A DNA stretch of 8,062 bases from Lentzea sp. (GCA_030146905.1 JASLAV010000737.1:1-8062), one strand, 5' to 3'; shown: positions 1 to 5,570, numbered from the stretch's first letter. Numbers and translations are program-made. Notes: generated from the letters alone by a model not told the origin.

Positions 1-1093
1 GGCTGCTGCCGACGCTCGCGATCTCGGGGTTGGTGAAGACGGTCGCGGCGACGGTCTTGAGCTTGATCGGGCTGACGCCCTCGCCCAGCGCGTGCCACAT
101 CGCGATGCGACCCTGCATGGCGGCGACGGAGGCGAGCAGCAGCACACCGGTGCAGTCGCCGGCCGCGTAGACGCCGCTGACGTTGGTCCGGCTCACCCGG
201 TCGACGGGGATGTAGCCGCCACGTCCGAGCTCGATACCGATCTTGTCGAGGCCGAGGTCGCTCGTGTTGGGCACCGAACCGACGGTCATCAGGGCGTGCG
301 ACGCCTCGATCGTGCGACCGTCTTCCAGGTGGATCAGCACGCCGTCGCCGGTGTTCTCGACCTTGTCCGCGCGGGCGTGCTTGACGACGGCCGTGCCGCG
401 CTCGGCGAACACGTCCTCGAGCACCGCGGCCGCGTCGGCGTCCTCGTGGGGGAGCACCCGGTCCCGGCTGGAGACCATCGTCACCTTCACGCCCATCTCG
501 GTGTAGGCGCTGGCGAACTCGACACCGGTGACGCCGGAGCCGATGACCGCGAGGTGTTCCGGCAGCTCAGGGAGGTCGTAGATCTGCCGCCACGTCAGGA
601 CGCGCTTGCCGTCCGGCTCCGCGCCCTGCAGGACGCGCGGCGTGGCGCCCGTCGCGATCAGCACCACATCGGCGTCGAGGATCTCCTCGTCACCGTCCGC
701 GCTGATGGCGACGACCTGGTGCTGCGCGAGCCCGCGGGAGTCGTCGGCGAACTTCGCCCGCCCGTTGATCAGCCGCACGCCCTCGCGCTGCAGCCGCGCC
801 CGCACGTCGGCGGACTGGGCCAGTGCGAGGCCCTTCACCCGGCCGTGCACCACCGGCAGGTCGACGGCCGCGTGCTCGTTGTTGGTCTGAATGCCCAGCT
901 CACCGGCGTTGCGGAAGGAGCTGCGGGCCCCCGCCGACGCGATGAAGGTCTTCGACGGCACGCAGTCGTACAACACGCACGCGCCACCGGCACCATCGTT
1001 CTCCACCACGGTCACGTCGGCGCCGTGTTGCGCCGCGACCAGGGCTGCCTCGTAACCTGCGGGTCCGCCGCCCATGATGACGATGCGGGTCAC
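1..1093 (-). CDS. lpdA: NAD(P)H-quinone dehydrogenase, lipoamide-dehydrogenase-like flavoprotein (C-terminus cut off by window edge)
   Basis: This is a class I flavoprotein disulfide reductase. The best relative I recognise is M. tuberculosis LpdA (Rv3303c), which is known to reduce quinones with NAD(P)H rather than act as a lipoamide dehydrogenase. Visible parts, numbered from the GTG at 1093: FAD-binding GGGPAG at 8-13; redox-active motif with C39 and C44 in CVLYDCVPSK; a second dinucleotide fold with GSGVTG near the middle; and the FAD-contacting YAAGDCTG towards the right of the visible part. 364 codons are visible; relatives run to about 465-490, so the dimerisation domain and any catalytic His-Glu pair lie outside the window. 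The start is supported by AAGGGA at 1101-1106 with 7-nt spacing, and the protein begins directly with the first Rossmann strand (TRIVIMGGG). It is divergent from the gamma-glutamylcyclotransferase gene. Both cysteines are present, unlike my recollection of the mycobacterial protein, so a disulfide substrate cannot be excluded. Confidence 0.93.
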   Translation of the reverse strand, partial: MTRIVIMGGGPAGYEAALVAAQHGADVTVVENDGAGGACVLYDCVPSKTFIASAGARSSFRNAGELGIQTNNEHAAVDLPVVHGRVKGLALAQSADVRARLQREGVRLINGRAKFADDSRGLAQHQVVAISADGDEEILDADVVLIATGATPRVLQGAEPDGKRVLTWRQIYDLPELPEHLAVIGSGVTGVEFASAYTEMGVKVTMVSSRDRVLPHEDADAAAVLEDVFAERGTAVVKHARADKVENTGDGVLIHLEDGRTIEASHALMTVGSVPNTSDLGLDKIGIELGRGGYIPVDRVSRTNVSGVYAAGDCTGVLLLASVAAMQGRIAMWHALGEGVSPIKLKTVAATVFTNPEIASVGSS

Positions 1094-1100
1094 GATCAGT

Positions 1101-1106
1101 TCCCTT
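1101..1106 (-). promoter_or_regulatory. Shine-Dalgarno sequence of the lpdA-like gene
   Basis: On the minus strand AAGGGA lies 7 nt before the GTG at 1093. It decides this GTG as the start, and the encoded protein then begins at the FAD-binding strand as the family requires. Confidence 0.6.
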
Positions 1107-1129
1107 CTGCGCGCTTGCTGGCCGGGACA

Positions 1130-1135
1130 ACCGTA
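1130..1135 (-). promoter_or_regulatory. Possible -10 box (TACGGT) for the lpdA-like gene
   Basis: TACGGT on the minus strand fits the actinobacterial TANNNT -10 consensus and would give a 5' leader of about 30 nt that includes the Shine-Dalgarno sequence. I see no convincing -35 hexamer at the matching distance, so this is a weak call based on position and consensus only. Confidence 0.25.
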
Positions 1136-1189
1136 CGCGTTGCCCGAATCGCGCGTGTCGTCAGTACCGAAAGCTGATCGTCGTGTCGC

Positions 1190-1195
1190 TACGCT
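1190..1195 (+). promoter_or_regulatory. -10 box (TACGCT) of a leaderless transcript for the gamma-glutamylcyclotransferase gene
   Basis: TACGCT lies at -13 to -8 relative to the GTG at 1203, so transcription would begin at or next to the start codon. No Shine-Dalgarno sequence precedes that GTG, which agrees with leaderless translation. The same spacing recurs at two other genes in this window. No clear -35 element is seen. Confidence 0.55.
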
Positions 1196-1202
1196 GTCGG
1201 AC

Positions 1203-1652
1203 GTGCCGCTCTATGCCGCGTACGGGTCGAACATGGATCCGAACCAGATGATGGAGCGAGCCCCGTACTCCCCGCTCGCGGGGACCGGTTGGCTCGTCGG
1301 TTGGCGTCTGACGTTCGGTGGCGAGGACCTCGGCTGGGAAGGCGCCCTCGCGACCATCGTCGAGGAGCCTGACCAGCAGACGTTCTGCGTGCTCTACGAC
1401 GTCTCACCCCGCGACGAGTCGCGGCTCGACCGCTGGGAGGGCGCGCTCGGTCTGTACAAGAAGATCCGCCTGCGCGTGCAGACGCTGGAGGGGTCCGTGG
1501 TGGCCTGGCTCTACGTCTTGGACGCCTACGAGGGTGGTCTGCCGTCTGCCCGGTACATCGGTGTGGTGGCTGATGCCGCCGAGGCCGCCGGGGCGCCGGG
1601 TGACTACGTGAACGACCTGCGGACGCGGCCCTGCCAGGGCATCGGGCCCTGA
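1203..1652 (+). CDS. Gamma-glutamylcyclotransferase family protein
   Basis: A 149-residue protein of the gamma-glutamylcyclotransferase / AIG2-like fold. Known members cyclise gamma-glutamyl groups to 5-oxoproline and act in the cytosol on gamma-glutamyl amino acids or related compounds. Motifs seen: the substrate-loop signature YGSNM at residues 7-11, right after the first strand; an acidic residue E79 in LDRWEG, at the place of the catalytic glutamate of the family; and Y85-K86-K87 just after it, as in relatives. The length is typical. I chose the GTG at 1203 because the protein then starts two residues before the first strand and a TANNNT box sits at the leaderless distance; the upstream ATG at 1074 would run through the lpdA-like gene and add unrelated residues. 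It is divergent from the lpdA-like gene, an arrangement also present, from memory, in M. tuberculosis (Rv3303c/Rv3304). The physiological substrate is unknown; mycothiol- or ergothioneine-related gamma-glutamyl compounds are only a guess. Confidence 0.88.
   Translation: MPLYAAYGSNMDPNQMMERAPYSPLAGTGWLVGWRLTFGGEDLGWEGALATIVEEPDQQTFCVLYDVSPRDESRLDRWEGALGLYKKIRLRVQTLEGSVVAWLYVLDAYEGGLPSARYIGVVADAAEAAGAPGDYVNDLRTRPCQGIGP
1635..1651 (+). terminator. Hairpin overlapping the stop codon of the gamma-glutamylcyclotransferase gene
   Basis: CAGGGC and GCCCTG form a perfect 6-bp stem with a 5-nt loop, and the right arm contains the first two bases of the TGA stop. A further GCCCTG at 1628-1633 could pair with the same left arm, giving alternative folds. 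There is no T-tract, as is common in high-GC actinobacteria, so termination is a suggestion only. Confidence 0.3.
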
Positions 1653-1657
1653 TCCTG

Positions 1658-1722
1658 CCGTTCCGGCGTTGTCGGGGCGTCCCGTTCCAGCGTGCTTCGT
1701 CGGGGCGTCCCGTTTCAGCGTG
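1658..1722. repeat. Short tandem repeat, two 24-bp units plus a partial third
   Basis: Units at 1671-1694 and 1699-1722 are 24 bp long and differ by one base (C/T at the 17th position), at a 28-bp period. The first 16 bases of each are GTCGGGGCGTCCCGTT. A partial degenerate copy (CCGTTCCGGCGTT) precedes them at 1658-1670. The unit carries a small CGGG/CCCG inverted repeat. It lies between two convergent genes and in no recognisable coding frame; function unknown. Confidence 0.7.
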
Positions 1723-1802
1723 GTCGCTTTGTCGTGACGCGCGTGCTCACTGGGCCGCGATGCGATTGGGGCGTGACTTCGGGGCCCTTCCGAGGCGCTG
1801 AA

Positions 1803-1837
1803 CGGGCGGGAAAGGTCGGATACTCCGCACCCGCCCG
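1803..1837. repeat. Inverted repeat, possible stem-loop in the convergent intergenic region
   Basis: CGGGCGGG at 1803-1810 and CCCGCCCG at 1830-1837 are perfect complements separated by 19 nt. It could contribute to two-way termination of the convergent genes. The loop is long and no T-tract follows on either strand, so the function is uncertain. Confidence 0.4.
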
Positions 1838-1887
1838 AACACGGCGTGGCTCGGCGGACGGCTCGCCTTCGGCATTGCGGGTGTGAG

Positions 1888-1903
1888 CTGACCCTGCGGT
1901 CAG
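1888..1903 (-). terminator. Hairpin overlapping the stop codon of the espG-like gene
   Basis: CTGACC, a 4-nt loop CTGC, and GGTCAG form a perfect 6-bp stem. The minus-strand stop codon (1902-1900) lies inside the stem. It may mark the end of the secretion-cassette transcript; there is no T-tract. Confidence 0.3.
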
Positions 1904-2706
1904 GAACCCGCGGCCTCTGCCAGCAGCTCCACCAGGTGGTGGTGCATGCGGCGGTAGTCGATCGGCGTGATGGTCGACCAAGGTGGCTGACCCTCCGAGG
2001 CGCGCCGCATCTGCAGGTAGCGGCCCTTCGGCGTGTCGAAGAACGCGACCACGCGGTCCGGCCTGACCCGTTTGCCCCACTTGTCCCGTGCGGCCGCGCC
2101 GAACTGCCCGCGGTTCGAGGCCTCTCGGACCATCTCGGCCAGCATGTGGGCGTCGTCGGCGCGCAGGTGGCCTCGCAGTGCCTCTTCCAGTTCTTCCGGG
2201 GAGGCTGCCGAGGCGGCTGCTGCGTCCAGGTCGGCTGAGGGCAGGGTGATCGAATGGCCCTCGCCTGCTGGGGCCGTGGGCAGGGCCGTCAGGGCCTCGC
2301 GTGGCAGGCCGTCGGCTTCTGCGGGGCGCAGGACCAGCTGTTCGTTGTCCAGGACCGCCAGCACGCCCGCGTGGCCCTTGCCCGCCGCCAGGACTCTGAC
2401 GCTGCGCTCGTTCAGCCACATGCGGGCGTCGACCTCCTGCTGCGGGCGGTTCATGACGTGCAGCAGGTCTTCCAGCGTCGGGTCCAGTGAGCGCGGACCG
2501 CCCAGGCCTCGTGCTCCCAGCTGGTGCCAGACCTGGTCCTCGATGACCCTGCGTTCCTCGCGGGTCTTGCCCGGTGAGGGGACCTTCAGGACCAGCGGCA
2601 TCGTCTCCAGGCCCAGGTGCTCCCAGAGGACGTCGAACTCCAGCGTCGAGATGACCACCGGTTCGCGCGTGTCGCTCATCCCGACGTCCAAGCCGAACAG
2701 AGTCAT
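1900..2706 (-). CDS. espG: ESX secretion-associated chaperone, EspG family
   Basis: A 268-residue protein (from the ATG at 2706) that I recognise as EspG family. Known EspG proteins are cytosolic chaperones that bind the helical tip of the PPE partner in a PE-PPE dimer and keep it soluble for type VII secretion. Family-like parts: N-terminal STLEFDVLWEHLGLE (20-34); the central beta-sheet region; and the C-terminal block with FFDTPKGRYLQMRR (222-235), PWSTITPID (242-250) and a final helix to residue 265. The length fits the family. Its ATG shares one base with the stop of the PPE gene (TGATG), so translation is probably coupled. An alternative ATG at 2679 (residue 10, MSDTREP) would place the start closer to the conserved N-terminus and cannot be excluded. 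It is the last gene of a three-gene cassette, and its stop lies within a hairpin. The chaperone role here is inferred from family and neighbours. Confidence 0.88.
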   Translation of the reverse strand: MTLFGLDVGMSDTREPVVISTLEFDVLWEHLGLETMPLVLKVPSPGKTREERRVIEDQVWHQLGARGLGGPRSLDPTLEDLLHVMNRPQQEVDARMWLNERSVRVLAAGKGHAGVLAVLDNEQLVLRPAEADGLPREALTALPTAPAGEGHSITLPSADLDAAAASAASPEELEEALRGHLRADDAHMLAEMVREASNRGQFGAAARDKWGKRVRPDRVVAFFDTPKGRYLQMRRASEGQPPWSTITPIDYRRMHHHLVELLAEAAGS

Positions 2707-3941
2707 CAGTCCGTCGTGCTCTCCCCGATCACGGGCAGCGCGTAGCTGCCCACGCCGTAGATGTCGTCGCGTTCGCGCAGGTAGTCGGCGGCCTTGTGCT
2801 CCAGGTCCTCCTCGTCCTCGCCCTTGCGCGGGCCCATGCCGCCGAAGGGGTCGAACGACTGGGGCATCATCGGCACTGCCCGGCGGTGCACCTGGTCGTT
2901 GTTCTGCGAGGCGGCCGTCGCCATCGGGCCCATGGCGGACCCGTTGGCGTTCGCGACGGTCGCGGTGTGGCCCTGGTTCATGACCGTGCCCATCGCGGCA
3001 CCGGACGCCATGGTCGCGCCGTCTTCCATCTCCTTGGTCTTGCCGGAGTCGTCCTGCGAACCGGAACGGCTCGAACGCTGACCGGGGACGCCGACGCCCG
3101 CGGCACCCGTGCCACCGGGACCACCGGGGCCGCCGGTACCGGTCGGCGTGACCGTGGTCGAGTTGCCCTTCGAGGTCACGACCGGAGCCGTCGTGCTGGA
3201 GGTGCGCGTCGAGGAACCCGGCGTGGAGTTCGTCGAGGAACCCGTCGAGGAACCCGTGGTGCCGCGCGGTGACGTGGCCGAGGCGGATCCGCGCGTGCCC
3301 GAGCCGTTGCGGCCGCGCGTGACGCCACCGGACGTGCCGTGCGGGCCGACGCCCCAGACACCGGCCGTACCGATGGTCGCGCCACCGCCGTGGGTGACGC
3401 CGGTGCCGCTGATCTGCAGCTGAGGCGGCTGGGTGAACTGGCCCAGCGTCGAGGTGTTCGCGGTCGTGGACGACGCGTAGGTGGTCATGACCTCACGGGC
3501 GCGGCGCTCGGCGGCGTCCTGGGCCGCCTCCTGCTTCTCGTGGTCGGTCTGGCCGCCGAAGAGGTGGGTGAGGCCGGTGACCAGGGCACCCGGCTGTTCC
3601 GCGGTCACGGCGACCGGTGCCGGCATGTCCGCGCGGGCCTTCGAGACGTAGCCCGCCTGCAGCTCGGCCGAGTAGCGCATGACGTCCGCGCCGGTGCGCG
3701 CGCCGTCCGCCCACGCCGCGACCGGGTTCAGGCCCGACTGCGCCATGTCGGCGGCCTTGCCCGACCACTTCGCCCCGGACAGCGTGATGCCGCTGTGCAG
3801 GTCGTCGTTGATCTCGGTCAACGCGGCGGAGACGCCCTGCCAGCGCTCCATCGACGCGAACGACGCCGAGGCGCCGGGACCCGCGTGGATGCGTTCGTAC
3901 AGCTCCTTGTGGCTGTAACCCTGCCAGCGGTGGTCTGCCAT
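2706..3941 (-). CDS. PPE-domain protein, predicted type VII secretion substrate
   Basis: A 411-residue protein. Residues 1-165 form the helical PPE/WXG100-like domain, with the entry motif RWQGYSHKELYERIHAGPG (5-23), a W59-x-G61 turn and a long charged helix (about 133-155). Residues 180-345 are a low-complexity Gly/Ser/Thr-rich linker with GSST repeats near 230-245, a GPGGPGG stretch near 271-277, and a Met/Ala/Gly-rich part. Residues 346-411 include an acidic patch (KGEDEEDLEHKAADYL) and a tail, YGVGSYALPVIGE, of a kind I associate with actinobacterial PPE homologues. The classical PPE tripeptide of mycobacteria is absent. Expected fate: pairing with the PE-like neighbour and export through an ESX system. 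I chose the ATG at 3941, 2 nt after the stop of the upstream gene; the GTG at 3950 would only add MLT and overlap that gene. Effector function is unknown. Confidence 0.82.
   Translation of the reverse strand: MADHRWQGYSHKELYERIHAGPGASASFASMERWQGVSAALTEINDDLHSGITLSGAKWSGKAADMAQSGLNPVAAWADGARTGADVMRYSAELQAGYVSKARADMPAPVAVTAEQPGALVTGLTHLFGGQTDHEKQEAAQDAAERRAREVMTTYASSTTANTSTLGQFTQPPQLQISGTGVTHGGGATIGTAGVWGVGPHGTSGGVTRGRNGSGTRGSASATSPRGTTGSSTGSSTNSTPGSSTRTSSTTAPVVTSKGNSTTVTPTGTGGPGGPGGTGAAGVGVPGQRSSRSGSQDDSGKTKEMEDGATMASGAAMGTVMNQGHTATVANANGSAMGPMATAASQNNDQVHRRAVPMMPQSFDPFGGMGPRKGEDEEDLEHKAADYLRERDDIYGVGSYALPVIGESTTD
3208..3256. repeat. Short in-frame direct repeats in the PPE linker
   Basis: GTCGAGGAACCCG occurs at 3208-3220, 3232-3244 and 3244-3256; the last two are tandem at a 12-bp period. 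On the coding (minus) strand each unit encodes Gly-Ser-Ser-Thr, giving GSSTGSSTNSTPGSST. The period is a multiple of three, so slippage would lengthen or shorten the linker without breaking the frame. Confidence 0.75.
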
Positions 3942-3943
3942 GG

Positions 3944-4309
3944 TCAGCACCCGCTCTTGTTCATCATGCCGGTGTTGTCGCCCTCGACCACGTTGTACTG
4001 GCGCTCGATCTGGTTGAGGTTGTCCATCGCGGTCTTGAGCTGGCGCTGGTAGTTCAGCAGCGCCTGCAGGGCCGAGTCGCCGTCGGCGATCGACCTGTCG
4101 TTGAACTTCTCGGCGGCCTCGTGGCTCACCGGGTCACCCGCCCACGGGCGGACGCGGAACTCGGTGACGGCCATCTCGATCTGCTTGTCGAGCTTCGTCA
4201 GCGCAGCCGAGAACGTGTTGCGCAACGCGGGGATGGCCTCCGGTTCCACGTTCAGCTGATGCTGGACGGGTGGCGAGGAGTCAGCCCCGCTGCGTCCTCC
4301 TGGCGGCAT
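3944..4309 (-). CDS. PE/WXG100-like protein with YxxxE type VII secretion signal
   Basis: A 121-residue protein without a signal peptide or membrane segment. After a Pro/Gly/Ser-rich start (1-16) come a first helical region (about 23-52), a WAG turn at 56-58 in RPWAGDP, and a second helix (about 61-106). The last helix is followed by Y105-N-V-V-E109, which fits the YxxxD/E export motif that follows the helix-turn-helix in known type VII substrates. Size, WxG turn and signal position are those of a PE/WXG100-type partner; a VEPE sequence at 21-24 recalls the PE name motif but may be chance. The start ATG is fixed by GGAGG at 4316-4320 with 6-nt spacing. It sits 2 nt upstream of the PPE gene, so the two are presumably co-translated and form a dimer. 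I cannot assign a named family beyond this; the secretion role is inferred from the motif and neighbours. Confidence 0.8.
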   Translation of the reverse strand: MPPGGRSGADSSPPVQHQLNVEPEAIPALRNTFSAALTKLDKQIEMAVTEFRVRPWAGDPVSHEAAEKFNDRSIADGDSALQALLNYQRQLKTAMDNLNQIERQYNVVEGDNTGMMNKSGC

Positions 4310-4315
4310 CGCGAA

Positions 4316-4320
4316 CCTCC
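4316..4320 (-). promoter_or_regulatory. Strong Shine-Dalgarno sequence of the PE-like gene
   Basis: Minus-strand GGAGG lies 6 nt before the ATG at 4309. It is the strongest ribosome binding site in the window and heads the secretion cassette; the two downstream genes lack comparable sites and probably depend on translational coupling. Confidence 0.75.
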
Positions 4321-4347
4321 GGCGATCGTGCGTACAAGCGCGAGGTC

Positions 4348-4353
4348 ACTCTA
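4348..4353 (-). promoter_or_regulatory. Possible -10 box (TAGAGT) for the secretion cassette
   Basis: The 96-bp gap upstream of the PE-like gene contains TAGAGT on the minus strand, matching TANNNT. A start site near 4341 would give a leader of about 30 nt carrying the strong Shine-Dalgarno sequence. No good -35 hexamer is seen 16-18 bp upstream, so read-through from the DUF3558 gene is an alternative. Confidence 0.35.
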
Positions 4354-4405
4354 GCCACCGAAGGTAACGCTGTGGAGTGCGATCAGTGACATCCGCCCGT
4401 GTGGG

Positions 4406-4990
4406 TCAGCGCTTCTGGAGCAAACTGGCCATCACTGCCTCCGCCACCCGCTGGGCACCGAGGCATAGATGATCTTGTTGTACCGCAGTGGAATTGCCTC
4501 CGTCGCGGAACATGACGTCGACGAACTGCCCATCAGCAACGTCTATTTCCACATTGCAGACGTCGTGCACGTCAGGTGTGCGGACGGTAATCGCCGCGAA
4601 TCCCTCGATCGAGCCGACCGAGTAGTCGACCTGAGCGTTCTCCGAGAGCCACACGTCCGCGCCCGAGACGAGCACGAGTGCGATCCTCGCCACATTTCCA
4701 CTCGTGGTGCTCCTGATCGTGCACGCCTTGGCGCCGCCGAAGCTCGTCTCGACGTACGCGCTGGGCGGGTTGTCGAGGCTCAGCGACGTGCGCTGGTCAG
4801 AGGTGAGCACCGCGCACGGGTCCACCGCATCGAGCGGCACCTCGCGCGGCCGCTGCGGGAAGTCCATCCGCGAGACCGTCGTGGTCGGCGGCGGAGGCGG
4901 TGGCGGCGGGGTGGTCAGCGAGCTCTGCCGGGGCGCGGCCGTGCAACCGGCCAGTGCCACCGCGACGATCAGGAACGCCGGGGTCCGCAT
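4406..4990 (-). CDS. DUF3558-family lipoprotein
   Basis: A 194-residue predicted lipoprotein. The N-terminus (1-16) is a short signal peptide ending in the lipobox LAGC, with C16 as the expected lipidated cysteine. A linker follows with an uninterrupted run of eight prolines (28-35) and a TTT. The folded part begins near residue 53 with AVDPCAVLT, which is typical of DUF3558 domains. Four cysteines (59, 90, 145, 176) could form two disulfides outside the membrane. DUF3558 has no established function; members are abundant in Pseudonocardiales and occur near type VII secretion genes, which fits the cassette just downstream. The ATG at 4990 lies 6 nt after the GNAT stop. The sequence GGTGA at 4997-5001 overlaps that stop and can serve as Shine-Dalgarno, suggesting a two-gene operon. 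A direct role in secretion is speculation. Confidence 0.82.
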   Translation of the reverse strand: MRTPAFLIVAVALAGCTAAPRQSSLTTPPPPPPPPTTTVSRMDFPQRPREVPLDAVDPCAVLTSDQRTSLSLDNPPSAYVETSFGGAKACTIRSTTSGNVARIALVLVSGADVWLSENAQVDYSVGSIEGFAAITVRTPDVHDVCNVEIDVADGQFVDVMFRDGGNSTAVQQDHLCLGAQRVAEAVMASLLQKR

Positions 4991-4996
4991 GGCGGG

Positions 4997-5001
4997 TCAC
5001 C
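4997..5001 (-). promoter_or_regulatory. Shine-Dalgarno of the DUF3558 gene, overlapping the GNAT stop codon
   Basis: Minus-strand GGTGA sits 6 nt before the ATG at 4990 and contains the TGA stop of the GNAT gene. It pairs with the UCACC of the 16S rRNA 3' end. The layout implies translational coupling of the two genes. Confidence 0.5.
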
Positions 5002-5563
5002 GTAGCTGCTCCGGGTGCGGATCTGTCGCCAGTCGTGACCACAGCAACTCGTCGACGCGCTGGTCATCGATGATCTCGCTGTCACGAAGACGACCCTCCA
5101 GGGTGAATCCGCACTTCTCCGCGACCCGCTGTGACGACTTGTTGAACACCGAGTGCTTGTAGACGATCCGGTGCATTCCCTCCGCGCCATAGGCCCAGCT
5201 CAGCGCCGCGGTGAGCGCCTTCGGCAGCACGCCCTTGCCGCGGTGGGCCGGATGGGTCCAGCAGGACACCTCGGCGGAGGCGAGGTGGCGGTCGATGTTG
5301 TGGATGACGACGCCGGCGACCACGTCGGCGCCGACCGCGTCGCAGACCGCCCACGACCAGCGGAAATTCTTCTCCCAACCCAGAGTCATGTACTGGATGT
5401 ACATCTCGGCGGACGGCTCACCCAGAACGGTCAGGCGGTACAGGTACCGCTTCGTCTCGGGGTCCGCGTAACTCTCGACGAGAGCCGGCACGTCGCTGAC
5501 GCGGTCGTCGTTGCGGAAGGCGCGCAGGTAGTACTCACCCGCGTTGATCTCTACTGGCTCCAC
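4997..5563 (-). CDS. GNAT-family N-acetyltransferase, RimJ/RimL-like
   Basis: A 188-residue protein of the GNAT fold, which transfers an acetyl group from acetyl-CoA to an amine; it is cytosolic. The order of elements is that of RimJ/RimL-type enzymes: N-terminal YYLRAFRNDD (11-20); a core strand region, SWAVCDAVGADVVAGVVIHN (70-89); the acetyl-CoA pyrophosphate loop HPAHRGKGVLPKAL (104-117); and the C-terminal NKSSQRVAEKCGFTLEGRLRD (141-161). The loop usually reads (Q/R)xxGx(G/A); here R-G-K-G-V-L ends in leucine at the last small position, a mild deviation. The substrate cannot be read from the sequence; ribosomal protein, amino acid or antibiotic are all possible. The GTG at 5563 is chosen because a TANNNT box lies at exactly the leaderless distance and the protein then has a normal N-terminus. 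The DUF3558 gene follows after 6 bp. Confidence 0.88.
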   Translation of the reverse strand: MEPVEINAGEYYLRAFRNDDRVSDVPALVESYADPETKRYLYRLTVLGEPSAEMYIQYMTLGWEKNFRWSWAVCDAVGADVVAGVVIHNIDRHLASAEVSCWTHPAHRGKGVLPKALTAALSWAYGAEGMHRIVYKHSVFNKSSQRVAEKCGFTLEGRLRDSEIIDDQRVDELLWSRLATDPHPEQLR

Positions 5564-5570
5564 GGCGGAG

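Larger units (their letters stand above)
1653..1899. other. Convergent intergenic region, no gene recognised
   Basis: This 247-bp region lies between the 3' ends of the gamma-glutamylcyclotransferase gene and the espG-like gene. It holds the tandem repeat at 1658-1722, an inverted repeat at 1803-1837 and part of the hairpin at 1888-1903. A short plus-strand open frame (1692-1886) has no convincing start signal or family resemblance, so I do not call a gene. Confidence 0.6.

Noticed and set aside
92..1177. 361-codon plus-strand open frame
   Set aside because: It lies antisense to the lpdA-like gene, which has complete FAD, NAD(P) and disulfide motifs. The plus-strand product is His/Arg/Gly/Val-rich without any domain, as expected of a high-GC shadow frame.
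1658..1722. Considered as a CRISPR array
   Set aside because: There are only two full units with 4-bp spacing between them; no spacer-sized unique sequences and no cas genes.
1692..1886. Small plus-strand open frame in the convergent intergenic region
   Set aside because: It runs through the tandem repeat and inverted repeat, has no Shine-Dalgarno or leaderless -10 box at its start, and shows no recognisable sequence.
1715..2419. 234-codon minus-strand open frame overlapping the espG-like gene
   Set aside because: It is the neighbouring frame of espG, extremely rich in Arg/Gly/Pro, without a family match; the espG frame has clear conserved blocks.
2033..2983. 316-codon plus-strand open frame
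   Set aside because: It crosses the espG/PPE junction antisense and is Ser/Arg-rich throughout; explained as a shadow.
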